DNA of 64,000 nt from Halichondria panicea (lineage: Eukaryota; Porifera; Demospongiae; Suberitida; Halichondriidae). This document shows, piece by piece, positions 1 through 23,330 of this stretch. A program made the translations under genes and the position numbers. The stretch spans positions 7,698,517 through 7,762,516 of the forward strand of contig NC_087380.1 in assembly GCF_963675165.1 (NCBI RefSeq), in the 5' to 3' direction. The first letter of the stretch is position 1. Each line of letters starts with the position of its first letter. The notes below the pieces were generated by a model. The model was given only the letters and a program-made list of their open reading frames with translations. It did no database searches and was not told the origin of the DNA.

Positions 1-159
1 TGGCGTTAATACAGAGAGAAAGTGCATCAACCAGGTAATAAAGTTAAGTGGTACAATTCCAATGCACACAGTAGTACAATAAACACAACCACATACGTAC
101 AATGCTGTATGGCTGTTGTCAATGGCAACTACAATACACAGTACACACACTACACTCAC

Positions 160-2276
160 CTCTCTTTGGCAATCTCAAAATGGTTCTTGGACTTAGACCC
201 CACCCTCCTCCGCTCTGGTAAGCAGGGTGTGACTGGAGTACGAGGTCGTGGAGTGGTCTTAGGCCTCTTAACAGAAGGGGGCGTGGCAGTGGAGGAGGGA
301 CGTTTCCGAGATAAGGGTTGGGGGGCCATAAACTCATCGTCACTCTCAACCTCCATATCAGAGTGGGAGCTCTCAGAGTCTATATCATTAGTTCTGGTGG
401 TTAGAGCTTTCTTCTTGTATGGTATCAAGGGCCTATCAACTGCCGCCTTTGATGGCAGGGAGATTTTGGATGCTTTTCGAGCAGATTTGCGTTGAGATTT
501 TGGTTTGGGTAGTATATTATCATCAGGGAGCATACGATGGTTAGACTGAGGGGGGTGTGGCTTGGTGGAGCGTGGGTTAGACTGAGGGGTGTGTAGCTGT
601 GAGTGGTGTGGCTTGGTGGAGCGTGGGTTAGACTGAGGGGTGTGTGGCTGTGAGGGGTGTGGCTTGGTGGAGCGTGGGTTAGACTGAGGGGTGTGTGGCT
701 GTGAGTGGTGTGGCTTGGTGGAGCGTGGGTTAGACTGAGGGGTGTGTGGCTGTGAGGAGTGTGGCTTGGTGGAGCGTGTTCTGGTTCTGCTGGAGATGGT
801 GGGTGTAGGAGGTTGAGTGGGCGTGTCATCTTGAGCAGTGGAGGGGGTGTCTGGGACATCAGGGACCAGTTGCCTGTACGTACGTGTAAAAGAAGGCATC
901 ATTATTCAAGATAACTAAGCCGTCACTATTGACCCAACAAGCCTCACAAAGGAACTACAGAGAGTTCAGTTTACTAGAATTGGAGAATCAAAACTCAATC
1001 TGGGCCCCTAAAATACGTGTACATGAGCTGTAATAACACGTCACATGCAAACCTACTGGCTAAGCTGACAACATAATTATTTTAGTAGCGTACCTTTTGG
1101 TTTTCATGTTTTCAGTGAATACATATTCCTCATGCAGAGTGGGTGTGGCCTCAGTGATGACATCACAGCCCTCCTCCTCTGAATCACTGATCACTACTTG
1201 GATAACATCCTCTTCCTCTGAATCACTTATCACCACCTGGTCAATAACATCGGAGCAGTCTAGACGCAGCTGACGAGAACTCGTTGACCTTGTACTGGAA
1301 TCAAGTTCCGGGGTATGATTATTCGCTGAAGTTTTAGTGGGTTTACGTGAGGAGCTCATTGAAGTTGTGATCTTGTGTTGAGCAACGAGTTCGAGTAGAG
1401 ATGAGTATTGACTACTGTTCTGACTTTGTTTGAGGGGGCTGTGTTTGGGGGGGCTTTGCTTGAGGGGTTGCTGTTTGGGGGTGCTGCTTGTGTGGGTACG
1501 TTTAGAGCTTCGAGGACTGAACGTTGACACGACTTCACAGAGAGAGTCTGCTTCAGCCATCTTAGTTTGAGAGTTGATTGGTGTGTGATGGAGAGGAGAT
1601 GGTGGTGGGAACATGCCTCGAGGCCATGGTTGCCGGTCAGGCAGAATGGAGACCGGCCTACCCCTGCCCCTGAGGGATGCAGGAGTGTTAATGGAATCAA
1701 CTACGAGGGACTCAAATATTTTCTTGTTTAGATTAATTCTTTTCCGAGCCAGTAAATGATAAGGAGGCACATCACTGCAATCATCCTTCTCCCCCAGTAT
1801 ATGGATTTGTGTCAACTCAGCAATCTCTTGAAGCTCGATTGTATCTCGTTTATTGGACAGGAAAACTTCGTTAGCTACAAACGATGGAATGTTTGCTGCC
1901 TTCTTTACCCGTTTGAGATATTTCTCCAATTCGTCTGGCCAGTATACATACTCGATGGTAGCAGAGGCTTGTTGATCGGTGTTGTGGAAACCAAGCACTC
2001 GGACAATGTAGTAATCACTCAATGAGGTATCACTGTGAGTTAGAACTGCGTCTCCAATGGTGACCACTTCACCACCACGGCAGATGGACCTGGGGAGGAT
2101 TGAAGAATTTATAGTCAAATAAGTGTAGAACACAGCGACTGATCTCTAGGGTGAGGTCACACTACCTACTTGTATTGAATTCTGTCCTCATACGTATCTC
2201 CTGGTTCGCCCCATTTCCAGATGGTGCTTTCCTGAGGAGCCTTCCCTTTTGACTGTCTAGAGGTCTTTCTTTGCAT
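160..2276 (-). CDS. ORC1: Origin recognition complex subunit 1, N-terminal exons (partial)
   Basis: ORC1 is the BAH- and AAA+-containing subunit that helps recruit ORC to replication origins in the nucleus. Three exons join in frame: 2276-2170 (start ATG at 2274-2276), 2089-1094 and 873-160, each with GT/AG borders and matching phases (2, 2); the gene continues past the left edge, so the AAA+ ATPase part is not in the window. Exon 1 carries an ORC1-like N-terminus (TIWKWGEPGDTYEDRIQYK). Exon 2 starts with a BAH domain (GDAVLTHSD...YYIVRVLGF...YVYWPDELEKYLKR...ANEVFLSNKRDTIELQEI), followed by a long Ser/Thr/Pro/Lys-rich disordered stretch. Near its end are two VVISDSEEE motifs. Exon 3 encodes four to five copies of a 17-residue Thr-Pro-rich repeat, then basic disordered sequence. 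Another BAH protein is possible, but an N-terminal BAH followed by a long basic linker fits ORC1 best. Confidence 0.75.
541..775 (-). repeat. 51-bp in-frame tandem repeat in ORC1 linker
   Basis: The unit begins at 577, 628, 679 and 730, exactly 51 bp apart, with a shortened 36-bp copy from 541. On the minus strand each unit encodes 17 residues of the form SQPHTPQSNPRSTKPH. Copies are nearly identical, suggesting recent expansion or homogenisation. Confidence 0.95.
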
Positions 2277-2700
2277 CTTCGAAGTTTAGATGAAGAACAG
2301 CCTCTTTTCAAATAATCTCTGGGTACAGGTCAGGTTTTCCCAAGATAGCATGTGAGAATGAGCCGATCATTACCCATTACTCCTCTACACCCACACAGTA
2401 CAAGCCCCTCCTCTTCTTTGCAAGGGTCTAGACAAAGATGTATGAATATCATTAACTGCTAATTTAATTCTGTCAAATTAGCTAGCTAGTTTATAAACAC
2501 TCTAAAGACCATTTCTCTAAAAGTTTGTAGTTGCATAGCATTTGTACATAGCTGATCTAGCCAAGTTGCAATTTACAGCTGAGATTTGCAACTGCCACGG
2601 CCTTAAATTGAGCTCTGAAAGATATGAACACTGAAACTATATTGGCACTTTACATGATTCCTAATAGGCTTTAAATTCCCGATCATCAACAAGCAACAGC
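2277..2700. promoter_or_regulatory. Divergent promoter region ORC1/MAST
   Basis: About 420 bp separates the ORC1 start (minus) from the first MAST ATG (plus). It must hold both 5' UTRs and promoters unless there are unseen upstream non-coding exons. I see no clear TATA box placed for either gene. The assignment rests on the head-to-head layout. Confidence 0.5.
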
Positions 2701-15512
<12,812 letters not shown>

Positions 15513-15746
15513 AAACATTGTGACTTTTTTTGTTCAAATTTGCAATCTCCTCTATATTATACTGTGGTGTAGTGCACATGCTATACACATGTACTTCATT
15601 CCTTGTATGTTTCTTCATCCCACACCACACGCGTATATCATGTTCTATCGTGCACTTTGCACTGCTTATAATTGTAAGTCATATTTGTCTAAAGAAGTAT
15701 AATTATCATAAAATAATTATTCAGTAAAATACGGCATGTCATGAAT

Positions 15747-15752
15747 AATAAA
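15747..15752 (+). terminator. Candidate MAST poly(A) signal
   Basis: AATAAA lies 235 bp after the MAST stop codon, before the convergent PB1 gene ends at 15797. Confidence 0.6.
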
Positions 15753-15789
15753 CAATATTTAACTATTCTATTACTACAACAGTCGTGAG

Positions 15790-15795
15790 TTTATT
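15790..15795 (-). terminator. Candidate poly(A) signal of the PB1 gene
   Basis: On the minus strand AATAAA begins 1 nt after the TAA stop, implying a very short 3' UTR. It faces the MAST signal only about 40 bp away. Confidence 0.55.
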
Positions 15796-15796
15796 A

Positions 15797-16564
15797 TTAG
15801 TGTACAGGAGTCTCTTGTGGAGTAGCCTGGTTACTAGTCTTTGTCTTGTCGTTGCCTGCCTCCTCAGATGGTAGTCCCCAGTAATGGACGTTGTACCTCA
15901 CTGGCCTCAACACGGTGCGAGGACCCAGCCAGGTGTACTGCAGTTGTGGTTCCCATGACAGCACAGTATGGGACCGAATCACAGGAGTATCTTTTGATTT
16001 CACTGTTGTCTCATCGTCTGACTTTGATTTGACTTCATCTCCATCTGATGACTTGGTTTGGTCCACTTTTGATTTGACTTCCTCCTCGTCTGATGACTTG
16101 GTTTCATTCACCTTAGCTTCAGCCTCTCTGTCCTCAGGGCACGCAGTGTGAGGGCACTCGCTACCCTCAGGGCACACAGTGTCGCTACTCTCCTCTGCTC
16201 TTCCCCACAGTTGCTCGAGAAGGCTCTCTGTCGCCTTATACTGCTTGCCAAATAACTGGTCCCAAATACTTGTTGAGGGTTCAAAAATGTCACTGAAGAG
16301 AGATTGTCGAGGACGTGGTGTTGGCCTCCTCTGTATGTGCAGCTTGAGTACGGAGTCATTAGGTAGACTGGAGAGTGCTTCTTGTAGCTCTCCATCAGAT
16401 GAGATAGTGATGACGTCACCGTCTGAGTCCCTGTATTGCAGCTGGTCCACTACAGCGGAGGGGAATATGGAGGCTAGCTTTTCTTGGAGCTGCTCAAAGG
16501 ATAGCTCTCCAGTCACTTGGAACCTGCGAGTCTCGACACCGTTTGATACTTTGATATGCACCAT
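15797..16564 (-). CDS. PB1-domain protein, single exon, probably heat-inducible
   Basis: Intronless 255-residue frame. Residues 1-75 form a PB1 domain: the start HIKVSNGVETRRFQV is the basic strand and YRDSDGDVITISSDGELQEA is the acidic OPCA motif, as in p62/SQSTM1, NBR1 and other PB1 scaffold proteins. The Lys- and OPCA-bearing faces suggest PB1-PB1 dimerisation or oligomerisation. A short Cys/His patch follows (CPEGSECPHTACPED, about 130-145), then charged repeats of the type TKSSDxxEVKSK. The C-terminus (VLSWEPQLQYTWLGPRTVL) is not recognised. No ZZ finger, UBA or LIR is evident, so it is not a p62 orthologue by layout. Lack of introns among intron-rich neighbours, with a TATA box and heat-shock element upstream, fits a stress-induced gene. 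PB1 call firm; cellular role unknown. Confidence 0.85.
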   Translation of the reverse strand: MVHIKVSNGVETRRFQVTGELSFEQLQEKLASIFPSAVVDQLQYRDSDGDVITISSDGELQEALSSLPNDSVLKLHIQRRPTPRPRQSLFSDIFEPSTSIWDQLFGKQYKATESLLEQLWGRAEESSDTVCPEGSECPHTACPEDREAEAKVNETKSSDEEEVKSKVDQTKSSDGDEVKSKSDDETTVKSKDTPVIRSHTVLSWEPQLQYTWLGPRTVLRPVRYNVHYWGLPSEEAGNDKTKTSNQATPQETPVH

Positions 16565-16663
16565 CTTGAATAGTTGTTGAATGAGAAGGATTTATTGGAG
16601 TTTCTTGTGTTCTTGGCTGATTGTAGTTGCTTCTTGTTGAATGCAGCATGCTGCAGAGTGACT

Positions 16664-16671
16664 CTTTTATA
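16664..16671 (-). promoter_or_regulatory. TATA box of the PB1 gene
   Basis: TATAAAAG on the minus strand, about 100 bp upstream of the ATG at 16564. This spacing leaves a 5' UTR of roughly 70 bp. Confidence 0.75.
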
Positions 16672-16801
16672 CTACATAGTCTGCATTAGTGTATACTCTC
16701 TTGTACAAGTGTCAGCACTGCAGTGTGTGGAAGAATCAAGACAGATCGAGGATCAAGATACTTCTGGTGAATTCCACATCTTTAGATTGGGAACGGGTCG
16801 A

Positions 16802-16819
16802 TTCTAGAACTTTCCAGAA
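16802..16819. promoter_or_regulatory. Perfect heat-shock element
   Basis: TTCtaGAActTTCcaGAA is four contiguous alternating HSF pentamer units with no mismatch. It lies about 135 bp upstream of the TATA box of the PB1 gene. HSF1 trimers bind arrays of three or more units. The AP-1 mu gene upstream reads towards it and ends at 17105, so the PB1 gene is the likely target. Confidence 0.8.
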
Positions 16820-16933
16820 CCGTCTAGCTCTAGTTTCAATAATTCGCCGCGACTAGGCTCTTTATCGAGGACAATGTATTGCGCATGCGCAGAGTTTGTC
16901 TCAGTATAATTATTATGACAATGATCACTAATT

Positions 16934-16939
16934 TTTATT
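16934..16939 (-). terminator. Candidate AP-1 mu poly(A) signal
   Basis: AATAAA on the minus strand about 165 bp after the stop codon at 17105-17107. Confidence 0.5.
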
Positions 16940-17104
16940 AAAACCATAGTGGAAGCGATAATTATAATCATTGTGTACATATTATTATGACGTATATATA
17001 ATAAACCACAGTTCTACCAAGTTCTCGAAATCGCTACAGTAACATAACTACACACAAAGACAGAGAAACATTTAAAACGAGTCTAAGCGACACAGAGAGA
17101 CAGT

Positions 17105-17583
17105 TCAACTTGTCCTGAGCTGGTAGTCTACAGGGGAGAGCATGACAGTGTGTGTGGTGGTGTGTGTGGGACAACTTATACCTCCATTCTGAGTGATGTA
17201 TCTAACCCAAGGCAGAGCTTGATAGCCGCTCTTCTCAATGATCTTCAAATATCGTACCTATCAACAAAGTGAACAACAGAATCACAACACATTAAACTAC
17301 ACACATATTTATAGCCTAAACATTAATGACAAGGTTGTTCAGGAACAGTAGCTATGGTTATATAATGTGAAAGGTCAAGGTACATGTCAAACGAACCTGT
17401 ATACCCGAAGTTGTGAAGTAGGGAATCTCAAATTTGACTTTAATTGGTGGTCTTCCTTCTTCATTCACTGTTGGATAAGATCACATGACTATCACATGAC
17501 ACTGGATGGGTGTGGCTTACCTGACTGCACACTGGGCAGACCGAAGTGAGCTCTCAGCACATATTCACGCCCACCCTAGGTTG

Positions 17584-17625
<42 letters not shown>

Positions 17626-20548
17626 GTGCATGTGTGTGGGTGCCCTCACAGGAAAGGCTTTGATAGTCCAGACAAGAGTAGAGCTCTCAGGATGATACTT
17701 GGAAATACCAGCCGTTGACTATATAGGGAGGGTGGTGTAGGGTACAGAGGTCATGTACAGAGGTCATGTGATTACAGAGCTCACCTTGAAGCGTGGGGAG
17801 TCTGCATCAGCTGGTACTGGGATAACAATCTCCACGTTGTTAGCAGTTGAGCGCCTCTTAAACTGACCCTTGGCCTGAGGCGATCACAGTCAACATAGAT
17901 TACTGTACGATTGTTAGGTGTCCCCCCCTCCACACACACACACACCTTGATAAGGTACTCCACTCGACTGTGCGAGTGCCTCTCGATGTGTGACTCTATC
18001 CAGATGAGTGGTTTCACCTGTGTGTGTGAATGCACAATAATTGGAATAATTGGTCCAATAACTATACATAGCTTGAGGATACAAACGATGTAATGTTGCT
18101 ACAGTTGCTCAATTAAGATAACCAATGAACATTTATCACAAAGTAAAAACTGGTATCCATCCGCTAGCTCACTTGAGTGTTGAGACGGTATGACATGAGC
18201 TCAAACTCGCCGTCTGGGGGCACGAAGGAGATCGTGCGATCATTGTCAAACCTCGAGAGCCGCACACATTGATGGAACTTGACGTCCTCCAACTCTACAG
18301 CTTTGGACCGATTCCCTACGAGGGTGGGGAATAAATGAAATAAATGTCTGAGAGGGCTTGTCACGCTACAAGCACTGATTGAGGGAAAAATTACATAGTG
18401 AAATGCTACCAGCTTACATGGAAATTGGAATTTATTTCATATCCCAAATATTAATATTGATGATACCATTTGAAAGGTCGCTTTCAGAAATCATAAAATC
18501 GTTGAAATTGGATCCACAGAAATCAAGTTATGAAAGAGTGCCCAAACAATGATTAAGGAGGGGAGGAGGGTTTGTAGTTGAACATCTTTCAACAGCTAAT
18601 AATTTGAGTACCGTTGATCCAATGTCAAAAATGTTATGATTTTCTGAAACCTTATAGAGAAACCTTTCAAATTATGTGTTTAAATCAACTTTTTCGTCAG
18701 GGCCATAATTGGCCATTTTTCGGCCTTGGACCATGGGCTATTATCCATGGTGTGGCCAAATTGGTATATAGTTTTTATCCGCTCAAATATGAACTTTGAT
18801 GACACCATTTGAAAGGTCTCTTTCTAAGCTTTCAGAAAATCTTAATATTTTTGACATTGGATCAACGACACTAAAGTTATGGCTGTTGAAAGATGTTCAA
18901 CTACAAATTCATATCTCAGGGGCTTACATGTTACAGTAAATGAGGCCCCGCCTCTGTCCTACATAACTATCCACACCCACTCACTTCCTGTCTGTTCAAA
19001 CAAGACCTTGTCATTGAGCCCCAACCTCAGCTCTGGCATGCCTGTAAGCTTCACCTTCATCTTGACTGATCCCACAATCTCACTAAGCAACACCTGACCA
19101 GACTTGCTCACCTACACACACGCACACACACACACACAGAGGAGCATAATCACAGGCCCAAGCTTGTACTCTAGTACATAGAGAGAGCTAGCTGGGACAT
19201 GTACTACCAAATGTAGAATGGAAATAAAATAACATTAATTTTGTAACAGTCTAACACTTTACACACTTGTATTCTACATGTACATGTTTAAAGCTTGCAA
19301 CAATACACTGTCCACAGTTACAATAGCAGACATACGTAGGAAACACACAGTACACACACCACACACACACACTGACGCCCACTCACTAGGAGGTTGACTG
19401 ACTCTATAACATCCAGGAATACTTCATTCTTGCGGTATTTGATTCCCTCTTTCCTCCATGAGACAGCGTTGGTGACAGCAGCTGGTATGTGAGGAGTCAG
19501 CTCCAGACGATGGCCCTCCTGGGTTATGTACCTAACACAATGCATGATGTTAGTGTCAGAGCAGTGTGGCCATAACACATCCATAATCAGTGGAGTAGCT
19601 TAGCTCTAACTCTATCTATATACATGTATTCAACAGCCCAATTTTTGACTATAGACTTCGTAAAATTACAGAAACAGCCAGATTTGAACACACCAAGGTC
19701 CACACTAGCTACAGGCACAACCCTACATCATAATTACAGGGGCTTACTCTTTGAGTATCTTGCTCTCTGTGGTCTGGGGGTAACCGAAGTCCATTACCTC
19801 ATCCAAGAGCTCGTAGATGAGCACAAAGTTATCACGAATGCTTTCCTCCTCAATCTCACGAAAGTACTCTTGGAACACCTGTACATAAGTCATGTGATAC
19901 GCACGCTATGTCATGTGATACGTATGCTATGTCATGTGATACAGAGGCTATGTCATGTGATCTTGCATGCTCACCTCCACCACTCTGTGCAGAAACTGAA
20001 AGATTAGAGCCACGTTTGCATTCTTAATCGTCGTGGCAACCACTGCACACAATTAGGTCAAGGACGTAATAACCATCAGACACAGTTCAAGCTCTATGAA
20101 CAACTTCTGAATTATAATGTAGGTTATCAGAATGGTGTGTGCAAACCAGGGGAAGTTATTATGAGGTGTGGATTACACCAGTACTGTACATGCATCTCCT
20201 GGACCACTCAGAGCAGTGTTTAGGATACAGTAGAGGTTGTTGTGTTTGATGTAGACAAAGGTGGACTTCTCCTGTATGAGGATGGGAGAGGTGTTCCCCT
20301 CCTCTTCCATATCCAGTACCATGGGTAGGAACTTGTCAATCACACCCATGTCCACATCACCACGGTAATCACGCGATATCAGTGACTACAATAATTATAA
20401 CAAAGCAGATTTATATGCACTAAATTTATTACCAAAAATTAATTTATGAAGCTTATAATTATGTCACTGTGTGCAGATATAATCATTATTTGGTTTGCAA
20501 AGTTACCTTTCCCTTCAAGTCGAGGATGAAGAGTGCTGATGCAGGCAT
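17105..20548 (-). CDS. AP1M1: AP-1 clathrin adaptor complex, mu subunit
   Basis: Medium subunit of AP-1, which sorts tyrosine-motif cargo at the trans-Golgi and endosomes. Fourteen exons (descending): 20548-20507, 20385-20229, 20042-19975, 19878-19748, 19531-19387, 19111-18985, 18315-18173, 18017-17946, 17874-17785, 17718-17650, 17575-17521, 17467-17397, 17257-17182, 17127-17105. All have GT/AG borders and matching phases and give 422 residues, against about 423 in animals. The N-terminal longin domain runs from [14 protein letters not shown] through RDYRGDVDM. The mu-homology domain has [20 protein letters not shown] and [16 protein letters not shown], then [20 protein letters not shown] near the C-terminal [23 protein letters not shown] and MSYRLNT identify AP-1 rather than AP-2 mu. 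Nothing appears missing. Its first exon faces the deaminase-like gene across 210 bp. Confidence 0.97.
17576..17649 (-). repeat. AP-1 mu intron made almost wholly of CA repeats
   Basis: This 74-nt intron between exons 10 and 11 reads on the sense strand as gtgagggcaccc, a CA run, then cctcaacctag. There is essentially no other sequence in it. Confidence 0.85.
18316..18984 (-). other. AP-1 mu intron 6 with diverged internal repeat copies
   Basis: Two related segments (about 18450-18560 and 18590-18900, partly inverted) share motifs such as gatccaatgtcaaaaat, accatttgaaaggt and aaagttatggctgttgaaagatg. The same motifs occur in MAST introns near 7380 and 11050. This is a dispersed non-coding repeat family; no gene is seen. 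Confidence 0.6.
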
Positions 20549-20758
20549 GATGCTAGTAGCTCAGCAGCACAGAGGAGAAGCTTACAACCGGCCGGCCGTA
20601 CACGTACACACACAGCACTTACTTGCTGTGGGTAGAAGGAAGTGGGCGTTACTCATACTTTAATTTTACTTTTTACTCTGGACACGCATAATAGGATCGG
20701 GGTTGTAAGGGTATTCCCCCACCCTCTCTACAGTGTCAACTCAGCACTCTCAGCAACA
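20549..20758. promoter_or_regulatory. 210-bp head-to-head promoter, AP-1 mu / deaminase-like gene
   Basis: The two ATGs (20548 minus, 20759 plus) lie 210 bp apart. The spacer has a GC-rich core (ccggccggccg near 20590) and ggaagtgggcg near 20638, like Ets/GC-box sites. No TATA box is obvious. This layout is typical of a housekeeping-type bidirectional promoter. Confidence 0.6.
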
Positions 20759-21474
20759 ATGGCGGATAATCAACAAGTACTAGACATTAGTCGCGAGTTC
20801 TCCTGCTTCCTATGCAATGGCTACATCACTCTCCTCGGCTCCATCACCATGGAGACCAACTCCCTGCGTCTCGCTGCAGCCAATGGGTGAGAATCCATTC
20901 AAGTGCTCTAATATTATATTATTTACTTGTCCCACCTCCACACTGGTAGGATGATACTAGAGTCCATACTGTATGCCAAGATGGCTTCTGTGACAGAGGA
21001 AGATCCTCCCACTCCACACTCTCTCTTCCTCAATAAACCAACCAGGGTACACCCACACCACACACACACACACACACACTCCACACACATACACACACAC
21101 CCACCACACACACACCCACACCCACACCCACACCACACACGTACACTAGCCCCATTGTATAGTAGCTAGTCTAAAATGCTCCCGACCTTTGACTTACGTG
21201 CTTATCTCATCAATCCCTCCACCAGTCGGTGTATATCTGCCACCTCATGCGTAAGGAAAAGCTGCTCAACTTCTTCAAGGCACTCAATCTCTACCAGGAC
21301 GATGTGAGGCTACCAGCTGAGGTATGCTATGATAACCGCCATCACTGATCTCACAGATTAAATATACTTTTCTCCACACACCACACACACACACACATCC
21401 ACACACCACACACACACACACATCCACACACCACACACACACACACATCCACACACACACACACACACACACAT

Positions 21475-21509
<35 letters not shown>

Positions 21510-21516
21510 ACACACA

Positions 21517-21548
<32 letters not shown>

Positions 21549-21587
21549 TCCACACACACACACACACACACACATCCACACACCACA

Positions 21588-21663
<76 letters not shown>

Positions 21664-23330
21664 CCACACACCACACACACACACACACATTAGGCTTTGG
21701 GATTCACGAGCTCACAGATGCTTAAGAAAGCACAAAGCCCAAATTCTGATTTGTTCAAAGATCCTCCAGAAGGATTTCAGCAGTCTGTATGGGAATCAAA
21801 ATCTCGTGTGTCCAGTTCCAATACACAACAGCAGTCTGTATGGGAATCAAGATATCCTGTTTCCAGTTCCAATACACAAGTTGTCCCAATTCAAGGAATG
21901 ACAATACGTGCTATAACTACTACTGCTGGAGGTGGACAGATGGTCGTCATCGCATCACCCTCTCAGCACCAACCCAAGAAGAAGTGAGTGTGTTCTGGTT
22001 GTCACTGTGTGGATCATATCACTCATCTGTACTGCAGGCTCAGAGCAGTTACCAGTACCAATGAAGGTTGGATTATTTGTTAATAACTTATTCTCCCCTG
22101 CAGGCCTGTTCTGTGTGACCACTGTGTGGGTCACTTGCGGGGTATGTTCCCTACTCATCCACAGGAGGAGCTGGAGAAGGCTCTGATGGAGGCTCAGGGG
22201 GACTTAAACTTTGCACTCACCATCCTCATCTCCCAGTCGGACACACAGCAACCAACCAACCCACCACTGCAAGGTTGCTTACTAACCATATATTATACTA
22301 CTTACTGCACTAAGATGTTGGTAATAAAAATTGACTGCCATTAACTACCACATTAATTTCCCTTGCTCCCCCCCTCTAGATGCCCCCCCTCCAGATGTCC
22401 CCCCCACCCATCATCACCTCCTAGCGGCTACTGAAGCTTCACCCACGACAGTAGTGTACAGTCCGGTGGTCCTCTCCCTGTCCTTTTCGGCCACGCCCCC
22501 TGGTCCCCCATCCTATGATCTCCTCTCTCCCTCGTTTCAAAGAGTCATGCAGTTCAGCGATGGTGACCTGATTGCAGCAAAGTGTAAGCATCGAATGTTG
22601 GAGTTGTGTTCTGGTCTATACAAGTCACTACGAGTGGTGGCTGGCTTTGTGCTCTGTGAGAATGGTGACATTGGTAATGGAATTGTGGTCGCACTTGGAT
22701 CAGGATTTGAGTGTCTGGGTGTGCCCCTCGTACCCGTGGATGGGGGTGTGGTTTATAACTCACACGCTGTTGTCACGGCAAGACGAGCATTTGTTCGGTT
22801 TCTCTCTTCTCAAGTTTCTCGGTTCCACTCTCAAAAGCCGAGTATTCTCAGCCAACGTGACGGGAAGCTGCGACTCTCTCCCTCAATCAGTGTACACTTG
22901 TACGTTAGTAATGTGCCTTGTGGAGACGCTCGTACCATTGTCAGGGGTCAAAGGTCAGGATTAGAGCGACAGCTGCAAGTGGTCAAGCGTGATTCGTTGT
23001 CTGGAGTTCCAACGTCGAGTCTGAGTGATATACGAGAGCAGACGGAGGATATGTTGTCCAATGCTGATCACCCCCTTCTGAGCATGTCATGTAGCGACAA
23101 AATGGCCGCCTGGAACGTGACAGGAGTTCAAGGGGCACTATTAAGCCACTTCATCCACCCAGTCTACGTTGATAGTATTACCGTGGGAACTGACATGACT
23201 AGCAACTGTGATCACCTATTTAGAGCATTTTCATCTCGTGTGGAAGGCGTGACAAATCTACCGGAACATTACCATGGCAACAAGCCAGACGTGAGAGTAC
23301 CATCTCGTTACACTGATGATTTCATTGAAG
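20759..23330 (+). CDS. CUE-like domain fused to an ADAR-type adenosine deaminase domain, catalytic Glu replaced (partial)
   Basis: Exons 20759-20886, 20950-21046, 21226-21321, 21694-21983, 22104-22273 and 22380 to the gap at 23331 join in one frame (about 577 codons seen). Residues 1-200 are not recognised; they contain a tandem 17-residue duplication (QSVWES...SSSNTQ). Residues about 208-250 resemble a CUE domain ([29 protein letters not shown]), a ubiquitin-binding fold. From about 290 the sequence follows the ADAR/ADAT1 deaminase domain: [54 protein letters not shown] and NKP near the end. The zinc ligands (His at 22763-22765, Cys at 22919-22921, and the SCSDK Cys) are present. The proton-shuttling Glu of the HAE motif is Val (GTT at 22769-22771), so deamination is not expected. 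No dsRNA-binding domain is seen. The C-terminus lies in the gap. Confidence 0.75.
21374..21690 (+). repeat. CA microsatellite filling an intron
   Basis: About 317 bp of CA runs punctuated by caccaca and catccaca reaches the acceptor of the exon at 21694. Long open frames on either strand here are artefacts. Confidence 0.95.

Noticed and set aside
22-495. 157-codon plus-strand frame
   Set aside because: Lies antisense to ORC1 exon 3, with no similarity of its own.
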